Under the pieces are notes generated by a model. That model saw only the letters and a program-made list of their open reading frames with translations. It made no database searches and was not told where the DNA came from. Below are positions 5,448-12,253 of a stretch of 12,253 nucleotides of DNA, in pieces. Made by a program: the position numbers and the translations under genes. Source of the stretch: Alphaproteobacteria bacterium (GTDB lineage Bacteria; Pseudomonadota; Alphaproteobacteria; CAAHEQ01; UBA3637); the NCBI GenBank assembly GCA_017513365.1, contig JAFXFY010000008.1, positions 1-12,253 on the forward strand, written 5' to 3'. Within the stretch, counting starts at the first letter, position 1. Every line of letters begins with the position of its first letter.

Positions 5448-5640
5448 GTTCCAATTGTGGAACGCGGGCTTAGAAAACCCGAACACTTAAAGGGTTAGGC
5501 AACACTAACCGAAAAAAAAGTTGGCATTCACCTCGGGTGGATGTCGGCGAATAAAGGCTGATAGGCTTGAATAAGCCGAGCCGTTTGTTTAAGTGTACGG
5601 TTTTCTAACATCCACCCGCTGTTATCGGCGGGTTTTGTTT
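5448..5640 (+). ncRNA. Structured 5' leader (candidate riboswitch-like attenuator), copy 2
   Basis: The 5' hairpin is GTTCCA-ATTG-TGGAAC (5448-5463). Stem P1 pairs 5470-5479 with 5599-5608 (10 bp) and 5483-5491 with 5588-5596 (9 bp), split by a 3/2-nt internal loop (5480-5482 / 5597-5598). Inside P1 are three hairpins. The first is 5493-5498/5505-5510. The switch hairpin is 5523-5532/5536-5545 (10 bp with G-U pairs). The third is a nested one, 5556-5559/5579-5582 around 5564-5568/5573-5577. Right after P1, ACATCCACCC (5608-5617) is perfectly complementary to GGGTGGATGT (5535-5544), the 3' part of the switch hairpin, and overlaps the terminator. Order, internal loop and switch geometry match leader 1, while the stem sequences differ. 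I know no named riboswitch with this plan. Trigger unknown. Confidence 0.7.
5614..5640 (+). terminator. Intrinsic terminator inside leader 2 (attenuator)
   Basis: The stem ACCCGCT/GGCGGGT (5614-5620/5627-5633) has loop GTTATC and is followed by a T-rich tail ending TTTTGTTT at 5640. Its first four bases belong to the segment that can instead pair with the switch hairpin. GCGGG at 5464-5468 could also pair with CCCGC (5615-5619). Confidence 0.75.
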
Positions 5641-5664
5641 AACAAAATAAAAGGAGTTAGAAAA

Positions 5665-6072
5665 ATGCGTCAAATTTTAATGTTAATGTGTGGTGTGGCA
5701 ATGATATCCTCAGTTGTTTTCGCCGATGATACAACAGAAACATGTGCAGGTGGAGTGGGTATAGTTATGACTGGTGCCGTTACAGGGCATAAATATTGCT
5801 TTCGTGCTGTTGGAATGACGTGGTGGAATGCTGTTTCTTGGTGTGATGCCCAAGGACGACGTTTAGTTGAGCTGAGAGATTGTGCGTGTGGCAATACAAT
5901 TTCTGATTGTGCAGGTAATAAATGTCCTGACTTGACTGGAGTGAGTTCAGGATGGTGGACTTGGGTAATGAATAGTCCTAGTAATTCTACTTCCAGTACT
6001 CTTAATGTGAATACAGGAAAATTTAATAATGGAATGAATCGTTCTACCGAATCGGGGGCTTTGTGTTATTAG
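5665..6072 (+). CDS. Secreted Cys-rich protein with C-type-lectin-like core, paralog 2
   Basis: This 135-residue protein has a signal peptide ending VFA (residue 20) and eight cysteines in the mature part (27, 45, 60, 73, 75, 82, 87, 134). Residues 21-84 align without gaps to the protein at 3562, with about 38 of 64 identical by eye. The core HKYC...GMTWWNAVSWCDAQGRRL carries the C-type-lectin-like Trp/Ala/Cys/Gly/Leu spacing, and WWTWV (97-101) corresponds to the central strand. The second half diverges strongly and is Ser/Asn/Thr-rich, ending ALCY. I chose ATG 5665 because AAGGAG (5651-5656) lies 8 nt upstream. The upstream in-frame GTG at 5593 falls inside the leader stem. Cys9 in the signal is not in a good lipobox. 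Function is unknown; an envelope or host-facing binding role is inference. It converges with lon. Confidence 0.88.
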   Translation: MRQILMLMCGVAMISSVVFADDTTETCAGGVGIVMTGAVTGHKYCFRAVGMTWWNAVSWCDAQGRRLVELRDCACGNTISDCAGNKCPDLTGVSSGWWTWVMNSPSNSTSSTLNVNTGKFNNGMNRSTESGALCY

Positions 6073-6090
6073 GTTAATGTTTTTATACAA

Positions 6091-6120
6091 AATACCCCAC
6101 TCAAATGAGCGGGGATATTT
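6091..6120. terminator. Bidirectional terminator between lectin-like gene 2 and lon
   Basis: The stem ATACCCC-A-CTC / GAG-C-GGGGATAT around loop AAAT (6103-6106) has ATTTG on the plus side and TATTTTGT on the minus side. It serves the two convergent genes. Confidence 0.85.
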
Positions 6121-6137
6121 GTATCTAACACCTATGG

Positions 6138-8540
6138 TTAGTTCGCTTGGACTCTATCAGAAATTCTTGAGTGAGTAAAATTATTATCAACCGACAAAAC
6201 TTCTTCTAACGGCAGAGGTTTTAACGGCTTTACTAAAGCATACTTCAATACTTCTTCGGCCGAACTGACCGGAATGATTTTTAATCCCTCTTTTACATTT
6301 TGCGGAATTTCTTCTAAATCTTTTTCATTTTGAGTCGGAATTAAAACTGTTTTGATACCACTGCGTAAAGCGGCCAACAATTTTTCCTTTAATCCCCCGA
6401 TAGGTAGGACTCGGCCACGCAATGTGATTTCACCCGTCATGGCAATATCTTTATGAACGGCATTCCCCGTTAATGGAGATACCAAAGAGGTCATCATGGC
6501 AATACCGGCCGATGGCCCGTCTTTTGGCGTTGCCCCTTCCGGCACATGCACGTGAATATCACATTTTTCAAATAAACCAGCCGGAATGCCGAATTGTGCA
6601 TGACGTGAGCGAACATACGAATGAGCAGCCTCAACCGATTCTTTCATCACATCACCCAGTTGTCCAGTCAAGGTAATTTTTCCTTTTCCCGGCATTGTAA
6701 CTGCTTCAATGGATAAGATATCTCCGCCGACTTCTGTCCAAGCCAATCCCGTTGTTGTACCGATTTGATCTTCACCTTCGGCCATATCATAATGATATTT
6801 TTGAATGCCGGCATATTTTTTCAAATTCTTAGCCGTTACAGAAACCTTTTTAACATCTTCTGTTTGAATTTCTTTCACGACTTTACGGGCAATAGAGGCA
6901 ATTTCGCGCTCTAAATTACGCACACCGGATTCACGGGTATAATGACGAATTAAATGACGAACAGCCTCTTCAGAAATGGTTAATTCATTCGGTTCCAACC
7001 CAGCCAATTTTAATTGTTTGCTAATCAAATGGCGGTTGGCAATTTGAACTTTTTCATCTTCCGTATAACCAGACAGTTGAATGATTTCCATACGATCCAA
7101 CAATGGTTTCGGCATTTTTAATGTGTTAGCCGTCGTGATAAACATCACATTGGATAAATCGTAATCAACCTCTAAATAATGGTCATTAAAGCTGGTGTTT
7201 TGTTCCGGATCCAATACCTCTAACAATGCCGAGGACGGATCGCCCCGATAATCATTACCCAGCTTGTCAATTTCATCCAATAAGAATAACGGATTAACGG
7301 ATTTGGCTTTTTTCATGCCTTGAATAATTTTACCGGGCAGGGCACCGATATAGGTGCGTCTGTGTCCACGGATTTCGGCTTCATCACGCATACCACCGAG
7401 TGAGGCGCGCACAAACGTTCTACCGGTTGCTCTGGCAATGGATTGACCCAAGGATGTTTTACCAACTCCCGGAGGGCCGACTAAACACAAAATAGACCCT
7501 TTTAAGCAGTTTGTTCGTTTTTGAACGGCTAAAAATTCCAAAATACGTTCTTTGACTTTTTCCAAACCATAGTGATCTTCATCTAAAATACGTTTGGCCT
7601 CTGCTAAATCATTTTTCAGCGTTTGTTTTGTTTTCCAAGGAACTGAAATCAACCAATCCAAATAAGTGCGTATTACACCGGCTTCGGCGGACATCGGCCC
7701 CATCATTTTTAATTTTTTCAGCTCGGCAAAAGCTTTTTCTTTTGCCTCTTTTGACAAACCGGCCTTTTTGATTTTTCTTTCAATTTCGGTAATTTCTCCG
7801 CCATCTTCGGAATCGCCCAACTCTTTTTGAATGGCCTTCATTTGTTCATTCAAATAATATTCCCGTTGGCTTTTTTCCATTTGGCGTTTGACACGTTTAC
7901 GGATTTTGCGTTCCACTTGTAAAACACCGATTTCTTTTTCCATTTCGGCAAATAAAGCCTCTAACCGACCGGCCAAAGAATTAATTTCCAAAATGGCTTG
8001 CTTTTGTTCCAATTTTAACGGCAAGTGCGTTGCAATAATATCGGCTTGTTTTTGCGGATCTTTAATTTGAGAAACGGCCACCAATACTTCCGGTCCAATA
8101 CGTTTATTGAGACGAACAAAGTTTTCAAATTGTGTTGAAACAGAACGAGAGAGAGCATCAATTTCGCTGTCTCTGTCTTTTTTATCTGTAATTGGTTCGG
8201 CTTGTGCTTCAAAAAATTTATCGGAACCTGTCCAACCTAAAACTTTGGCTCTGGCAACCCCTTCTACCAAAATTTTAACGGTACCGTCCGGTAATTTTAA
8301 TAATTGTAAAATATTGGCAATCGTGCCGACTTTATACAAATCACCGGTATAGGGTGTATCAATCAACGAATCGGTTTGAGCCACCAACAATACTTGTTTG
8401 TTATTTGAAACAGCCTCATCTAAAGCGGCAATGGATTTATCTCGTCCCACAAAAAGTGGTACGACCACATGTGGAAACACAACGATATCACGCAACGGTA
8501 ATACGGGGTAAATACTGTCTTGAACTTTGTTTTCGCTCAT
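6138..8540 (-). CDS. lon: ATP-dependent protease Lon
   Basis: This 800-residue cytoplasmic AAA+ serine protease degrades misfolded and selected regulatory proteins. The order is: N-terminal substrate-recognition domain (about 10-205), coiled linker (about 205-300), AAA+ module with Walker A GPPGVGKT (355-362) and Walker [10 protein letters not shown] (417-425), and the C-terminal protease domain. The catalytic dyad is Ser677 in PKDGPSAG and Lys720 in GGLKEK, 43 residues apart as in E. coli Lon. Length is normal. The start is supported by AAGGAAAT upstream. It follows clpX by 111 bp. That gap has a weak AT hairpin (8635-8650) and a heat-shock-type promoter candidate, so lon probably has its own promoter. 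The tail after about 770 is a short non-conserved extension. Confidence 0.98.
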   Translation of the reverse strand: MSENKVQDSIYPVLPLRDIVVFPHVVVPLFVGRDKSIAALDEAVSNNKQVLLVAQTDSLIDTPYTGDLYKVGTIANILQLLKLPDGTVKILVEGVARAKVLGWTGSDKFFEAQAEPITDKKDRDSEIDALSRSVSTQFENFVRLNKRIGPEVLVAVSQIKDPQKQADIIATHLPLKLEQKQAILEINSLAGRLEALFAEMEKEIGVLQVERKIRKRVKRQMEKSQREYYLNEQMKAIQKELGDSEDGGEITEIERKIKKAGLSKEAKEKAFAELKKLKMMGPMSAEAGVIRTYLDWLISVPWKTKQTLKNDLAEAKRILDEDHYGLEKVKERILEFLAVQKRTNCLKGSILCLVGPPGVGKTSLGQSIARATGRTFVRASLGGMRDEAEIRGHRRTYIGALPGKIIQGMKKAKSVNPLFLLDEIDKLGNDYRGDPSSALLEVLDPEQNTSFNDHYLEVDYDLSNVMFITTANTLKMPKPLLDRMEIIQLSGYTEDEKVQIANRHLISKQLKLAGLEPNELTISEEAVRHLIRHYTRESGVRNLEREIASIARKVVKEIQTEDVKKVSVTAKNLKKYAGIQKYHYDMAEGEDQIGTTTGLAWTEVGGDILSIEAVTMPGKGKITLTGQLGDVMKESVEAAHSYVRSRHAQFGIPAGLFEKCDIHVHVPEGATPKDGPSAGIAMMTSLVSPLTGNAVHKDIAMTGEITLRGRVLPIGGLKEKLLAALRSGIKTVLIPTQNEKDLEEIPQNVKEGLKIIPVSSAEEVLKYALVKPLKPLPLEEVLSVDNNFTHSRISDRVQAN

Positions 8541-8584
8541 AAATTTTTATTTCCTTAAGCTTAAAATTAAAACGAATAAAGCAT

Positions 8585-8613
8585 ATATGGGTATGTTTTT
8601 ATCTATACGCAAG
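8585..8613 (-). promoter_or_regulatory. Candidate sigma-32 (RpoH) promoter of lon
   Basis: On the minus strand CTTGCGT (8607-8613), 14 bp and ACCCATAT (8585-8592) resemble the heat-shock consensus CTTGAAA-N13-15-CCCCATNT. lon is a classic RpoH target. No comparable motif was found before clpP or tig. Confidence 0.5.
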
Positions 8614-8651
8614 AGCTAAACAGCAAAAATTATTACATATTTTTGTATGTT

Positions 8652-9953
8652 CTATCCTGCCTTTTTTTCGTCCTTTTCATACATCAAAACGGGTTTAATA
8701 CCCTCATTAACCACTTTTTCGTTAATAATAACCTTTTTAACGCCTTTTAATTCCGGTAATTCATACATCGTTTCTAACAAAATGTTTTCCGTAATGGAAC
8801 GAAGACCTCTGGCCCCTGTTTTGCGTTTCATGGCTTTTTGAGCAATGGCTTTATAGGCCTCTTTTGTGAATTCTAATTCCACGCCATCCATTTTGAACAA
8901 GGATTGATATTGTTTCACAAGAGCATTTTTAGGTTCTGTCAAAATATTAATCAATGCTTTTTCATCTAATTCATCTAAGGTTGCAATAACCGGTAAACGA
9001 CCGATGAATTCCGGAATTAACCCATATTTCAGTAAATCATCCGGTTCCAATTTTGCCAATACTTCGCCGGCTTTCTTTTTGTTTTTCGGTTTGATATCGG
9101 CACCAAAACCGACGGCATATTCGGCCGTTCTGCGTTCAATAACTTTTTCAAGTCCGGCAAAAGCCCCACTACAGATGAATAAAATATGGCCAGTGTTCAC
9201 TTGGATGTATTCTTGGTTTGGGTGTTTACGTCCGCCTTGAGGGGGTAGGGAAGCAACTGTCCCTTCCATTAATTTTAACAAGGCTTGTTGGACACCTTCG
9301 CCGGATACATCACGCGTGATAGATGGTCCGTCGGATTTACGAGAAATTTTATCAATTTCATCAATATAAACGATACCTCGTTCGGCCTTTTTAACATCAT
9401 AGTTGGCGGCTTGCAGTAGTTTTAACACTACGTTTTCAACGTCTTCACCGACATAACCGGCCTCTGTTAAAGTTGTGGCATCGGCAATTGCAAATGGTAC
9501 ATCCAAAACTTTGGCAAGTGTTCTGGCGAGTAATGTTTTACCACACCCTGTCGGACCAATTAATAAGATATTGGATTTATCAATTTCCACATCTTGATTT
9601 TGGTCTTTGCTCATAATGCGTTTATAGTGATTATAAACGGCAACGGATAAAACTTTTTTGGCTTTTTCCTGACCGATAACATAATCGTCCAATACTTTAT
9701 TTAATTCCGTCGGTGTTTTTAACACGATATCGTTTGAGCCGGTTTTATCATTTCCACCAACGGTTGTTGGTTTGTCTTCCCCTTTAATAATGTTGGAACA
9801 CAACTCAATACATTCATCGCAAATAAAAACAGTTTCTTGTTTGCCATCCGGCCCAGGAATGGATTTGCCGGCAATGAGTTTGTGTACTTCATTTTGCGTT
9901 TTGTTGCAAAAAGAGCAAACCAGTTTTTGTTCCATATCTTTTTTATCTGTCAT
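8652..9953 (-). CDS. clpX: ClpX, ATPase and unfoldase subunit of ClpXP
   Basis: This 433-residue hexameric AAA+ unfoldase feeds tagged substrates into ClpP. The N-terminal C4 zinc finger uses Cys13, 16, 45 and 48. Walker A is GPTGCGKT (133-140), the pore loop is GYVGED (166-171), Walker B is IVYIDEID (194-201) and the RKH loop is 242-244. The arginine finger is Arg319 in FIGR and sensor 2 is Arg382 in GARGLR. The ClpP-docking loop reads VGF (281-283) instead of the usual IGF, a mild substitution likely still to dock. The start codon is preceded by AAGGGGG, which overlaps the clpP stop. With 9 bp between them, the two genes are surely cotranscribed and probably translationally linked. Confidence 0.98.
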   Translation of the reverse strand: MTDKKDMEQKLVCSFCNKTQNEVHKLIAGKSIPGPDGKQETVFICDECIELCSNIIKGEDKPTTVGGNDKTGSNDIVLKTPTELNKVLDDYVIGQEKAKKVLSVAVYNHYKRIMSKDQNQDVEIDKSNILLIGPTGCGKTLLARTLAKVLDVPFAIADATTLTEAGYVGEDVENVVLKLLQAANYDVKKAERGIVYIDEIDKISRKSDGPSITRDVSGEGVQQALLKLMEGTVASLPPQGGRKHPNQEYIQVNTGHILFICSGAFAGLEKVIERRTAEYAVGFGADIKPKNKKKAGEVLAKLEPDDLLKYGLIPEFIGRLPVIATLDELDEKALINILTEPKNALVKQYQSLFKMDGVELEFTKEAYKAIAQKAMKRKTGARGLRSITENILLETMYELPELKGVKKVIINEKVVNEGIKPVLMYEKDEKKAG

Positions 9954-9962
9954 AAGTCCCCC

Positions 9963-10580
9963 TTATTTGACCGGTTTTTTTGTAATAATGGCATCAATTA
10001 AACCAAACTTTTTGGCCTCTTCAGCCGTCATGAAGTTATCACGTTCCATGGCTTGTTCAATAACGGATAATTTTTGTCCCGTTTGCTCCACATAGATTTG
10101 GTTGAGTCTAGCCTTAATAGATAAAATTTCACGGGCGTGAATCTCAATATCCGTTGCTTGACCACGGAAACCACCAGAAGGTTGGTGAATCATCACTCGC
10201 GCATTCGGTAAAGCAAAACGACGTCCTTTTTCACCACAGGTGAGCAGTAATGACCCCATACTGGCGGCTTGTCCCATCACAACGGTAGATACCGGACATT
10301 TGATAAAGTTCATGGTGTCTAAAATAGCCAGACCTGATGTCACGACACCGCCTGGGGAATTGATATAAAAAGAAATTTCCTTATCCGGATCTTCGGCCTC
10401 TAAAAATAACAATTGGGCACAAATGAGGCTGGCAACATCATCATTGACTTCACCGGTTAAAAAGACGATACGTTCTTTGAGTAATCTTGAATAGATGTCA
10501 AAAGCACGTTCCCCTCGTCCTGTTTGTTCAATAACGGTTGGTACCAAAGTGTTTGTTGTTTGAGCTCGTAAATCCATCAT
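9963..10580 (-). CDS. clpP: ClpP, proteolytic subunit of ClpXP
   Basis: This 205-residue serine peptidase forms the two-ring degradation chamber used by ClpX. The catalytic triad is Ser107 (GQAASMGS), His132 (MIHQPSGG) and Asp181 (ERDNFM), with the oxyanion-region motif INSPGG at 73-78. It begins MMDLRAQ, so the mature N-terminus may arise by short self-processing, as in the family. The start has AAGGAT 6-8 nt upstream. A possible -10 TATGAT lies near the tig terminator, but I see no convincing -35. The gene is the first of the clpP-clpX pair, and an intrinsic terminator separates it from tig. Confidence 0.98.
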   Translation of the reverse strand: MMDLRAQTTNTLVPTVIEQTGRGERAFDIYSRLLKERIVFLTGEVNDDVASLICAQLLFLEAEDPDKEISFYINSPGGVVTSGLAILDTMNFIKCPVSTVVMGQAASMGSLLLTCGEKGRRFALPNARVMIHQPSGGFRGQATDIEIHAREILSIKARLNQIYVEQTGQKLSVIEQAMERDNFMTAEEAKKFGLIDAIITKKPVK

Positions 10581-10630
10581 AGTTTTATCCTTTCTGTTAT
10601 AATCTACCTATCATACCGATATTTTTTATA

Positions 10631-10696
10631 AAAGAAAAGCGGTTTTTGCTTAAAATCGTGCAAAATATGCATTTTTTTTAAGCATCAACCGCTTTT
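10631..10696 (-). terminator. Terminator between tig and clpP
   Basis: A 10-bp outer stem AAAAGCGGTT/AACCGCTTTT (10635-10644/10687-10696) has an AT-rich inner part and is followed on the minus strand by a CTTTTCTTTT-type tail. It ends the tig transcript. A smaller dyad TAAGAC/GTCTTA (10706-10723) overlaps the tig stop codon. Confidence 0.75.
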
Positions 10697-10720
10697 TATG
10701 TCTGCTAAGACGATTTTGTC

Positions 10721-12037
10721 TTATTTGGCGTCCGGATTATAGGCGTATAAGTCCTCAACGGATACAGTTTTTTCCGTCGTGTTGACTTCGCCTAAGATAT
10801 AATCCACAACTTTTTCTTCAAACAATGGGGCGCGAACGGCATCCAAAGCTTGCGGATTTTTTTGATAGTATTCAAATACCATTTTTTCTTGTCCCGGATA
10901 ACGACGGGCTTCACGCATAACGGCAGCCGTTACTTCTTCTTGAGACAATGTAATTTTGTTGCGATTGGCAACTTCGGCCAACAACAAGCCCAAACGAACA
11001 CGGCGTTCGGCGATAGCACGGTATTCAGCCTTTAATTCGTCTTCGGATTTATTTTTTTCTTCTTCATCCAATTGGCCGTCTTTTTTGGCTTGTTCAAATT
11101 GTTTCCAAATTGACTCAAATTCCATATCAACCATTCCTTGCGGAACGTCAAAAGAATGCGTTTCGGCTAATTTATCCAACAAAGCACGTTTGGCATGCAT
11201 ACGAGCAACGCTTGTATATTCTTTATCTAATTCTTCTTTGACCATTTTATTGAGTTTGTCCATGGATTCCATACCCAAAGATTTTGCAAATTCATCATTC
11301 AGTTCCGGTTTGACAACTTTGCGTAATTCTTTGATGTCCACTTTGAACAAAGCTTTTTTACCGGCTAAGTTTTTGGCATGGTAATCTTCTGGGAAAGACA
11401 CGTTGACGTCAACTTGAGAACCGATTTCTTTTCCTGTTAATTGATCTTCAAATCCTGGGATGAATGTATTGGAACCCAAATCTAAGTAATAGTCTTTGCC
11501 TTTTCCACCGTTGAATTCTTCGCCGTCAATCGTACCGACAAAGTCAATAACGATAATGTCGCCTGTTTTTGTGGCACGTTTTTCATCAACAACTTCTGTT
11601 TTGCGTTTGCCCATTTGCAATCTTTCCAAAGCTTGGTTGATTTCCGTTTCACCGGCTGTGGCATTCATGCGTTCAATGGATAAAGTTTTGAAATCCACCG
11701 GTTCAATAGACGGAAGAGCCTCAACTTCAACAGAAATTTCAATATCTTGACCGTCTTCAAATTTTTTGAGTTCTACTTTCGGACGCAAAGCCGGTTTGAT
11801 GTCTTTATCCTTGAATGTTTTTTCAACTTGTTCTTGGATAAGTGTATCTAAAACTTCACCCTTGACGGCATTTTCATATTTGGATTTGATGAGTGTCATC
11901 GGAGCTTGCCCCGGACGGAAACCTTGGATTTTAGCTTCTTTGGCAATTTCTTTTAATTTTTCATCAATTTTGGCTGTAAAATCTTTTGTCGGGATAACGA
12001 CGGTGAAAGAATGAGCCAACTTATTTGTATTCGTCAT
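10721..12037 (-). CDS. tig: Trigger factor, ribosome-associated chaperone and peptidyl-prolyl isomerase
   Basis: This 438-residue chaperone binds ribosomal protein L23 at the exit tunnel and shields nascent chains. The N-terminal domain carries the ribosome-binding signature GFRPGQAP (39-46). The FKBP-type isomerase domain (about 155-240) contains GDIIVIDFVGTIDGEEFNGG and IPGFEDQLTG. The remaining helical domain forms the chaperone arms. Length is normal. The start has AAGGAT about 8 nt upstream. AT-rich sequence with TATATT repeats precedes it, but the -35 spacing is ambiguous, so no promoter is called. It lies upstream of clpP-clpX in the same direction, as in many proteobacteria. Confidence 0.97.
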   Translation of the reverse strand: MTNTNKLAHSFTVVIPTKDFTAKIDEKLKEIAKEAKIQGFRPGQAPMTLIKSKYENAVKGEVLDTLIQEQVEKTFKDKDIKPALRPKVELKKFEDGQDIEISVEVEALPSIEPVDFKTLSIERMNATAGETEINQALERLQMGKRKTEVVDEKRATKTGDIIVIDFVGTIDGEEFNGGKGKDYYLDLGSNTFIPGFEDQLTGKEIGSQVDVNVSFPEDYHAKNLAGKKALFKVDIKELRKVVKPELNDEFAKSLGMESMDKLNKMVKEELDKEYTSVARMHAKRALLDKLAETHSFDVPQGMVDMEFESIWKQFEQAKKDGQLDEEEKNKSEDELKAEYRAIAERRVRLGLLLAEVANRNKITLSQEEVTAAVMREARRYPGQEKMVFEYYQKNPQALDAVRAPLFEEKVVDYILGEVNTTEKTVSVEDLYAYNPDAK

Positions 12038-12085
12038 ATTTTATCCTTTTGTTAATAATATAATATACTCGCCTTCCGGCGCCGT

Positions 12086-12118
12086 TTTTTAAAGGCAATA
12101 TGCTGTCCCCTTTAAAAA
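12086..12118. repeat. Perfect 10-bp inverted repeat between tRNA-Leu and tig
   Basis: TTTTTAAAGG (12086-12095) and CCTTTAAAAA (12109-12118) can pair around a 13-nt loop. A run of T does not follow on the minus strand, so it is not a typical terminator. It may be a processing hairpin or an operator for tig. Confidence 0.45.
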
Positions 12119-12149
12119 TCGCCGCCCAAAAGAGCCTTAGATTCTTAAC

Positions 12150-12233
12150 TGGTGCGAACGAAGGGACTTGAACCCCCACGCCTTTCGGCAGCGGCTTCTA
12201 AGACCGCCGTGTCTGCCATTCCACCACGTTCGC
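12150..12233 (-). tRNA. tRNA-Leu (anticodon UAG)
   Basis: The gene is 84 nt including encoded CCA. The acceptor is GCGAACG with CGTTCGC. The anticodon arm is GCGGT-CTTAGAA-GCCGC with anticodon UAG. The long class-II variable arm (TGCCGAAAGGCG region) and T loop TTCAAGT are typical of tRNA-Leu. Only 20 bp upstream are visible, so its promoter is outside the window. Confidence 0.95.
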
Positions 12234-12253
12234 AAACGGTCAGAATATTTTTA

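Noticed and set aside
5470..5608. Integron attC-like recombination site in the leader
   Set aside because: The two-part stem with an unpaired centre recalls attC, but the ends lack the GTTRRRY/RYYYAAC core. Each leader has a promoter upstream and a terminator plus RBS downstream, which fits an mRNA leader.
5593..5664. GTG start giving a 24-residue longer second lectin-like protein
   Set aside because: It begins inside the leader stem, has no RBS and destroys the clear signal peptide that starts at 5665.
3562..6072. Diversity-generating retroelement (lectin-fold variable proteins)
   Set aside because: No reverse transcriptase, template repeat or near-identical variable repeat is present. The two C-termini differ by ordinary divergence and indels.

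Overview
The window looks like an AT-rich alphaproteobacterial chromosome. The minus-strand order tig, clpP, clpX, lon, hup, tRNA-Val(UAC) is a classic alphaproteobacterial arrangement. The low GC, compact spacing and small secreted Cys-rich proteins suggest a host-associated lineage such as gut alphaproteobacteria with reduced genomes. That placement is inference, and the species cannot be named from this window.

Layout. Positions 3-3297 (+) hold the 3' part of an RND multidrug efflux pump gene and its outer-membrane channel lipoprotein. Positions 3305-4030 (+) hold a self-contained unit: promoter, structured leader RNA with an intrinsic terminator, and a 144-residue secreted Cys-rich protein with a C-type-lectin-like core. 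Positions 4000-4424 hold three copies of a terminator plus tRNA-Val 3' end, separated by about 130 bp hairpin-rich fillers. The real tRNA-Val gene (-) closes this array. A possible 40-codon small ORF and hup, with a strong terminator, follow on the minus strand. Positions 5413-6120 (+) hold a second unit of the same kind, encoding a 135-residue paralog, and it ends at a terminator shared with lon. From 6138 to the end, lon, clpX, clpP, tig and tRNA-Leu(UAG) run on the minus strand.

How it fits together. The minus-strand genes are protein quality control: trigger factor folds nascent chains, ClpXP and Lon degrade misfolded or regulatory proteins, and HU organises the nucleoid. The lon promoter region carries a heat-shock (sigma-32-like) promoter candidate. 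The plus-strand genes act at the envelope: an efflux pump and two exported lectin-like proteins.

The most interesting feature is the pair of leaders before the lectin-like genes. Their sequences are almost unrelated, yet both fold into the same plan. Each has a 5' hairpin, then a long stem interrupted by an identical 3/2-nt internal loop and enclosing three hairpins. The 3' arm of the middle hairpin is also perfectly complementary (9 and 10 bp) to the segment just after the long stem, which overlaps the 5' arm of the terminator. This is what a riboswitch-like attenuator would look like, and I do not recognise it as a known class. The second notable feature is the tandem array of tRNA-Val 3' ends with homologous, covarying hairpin fillers.
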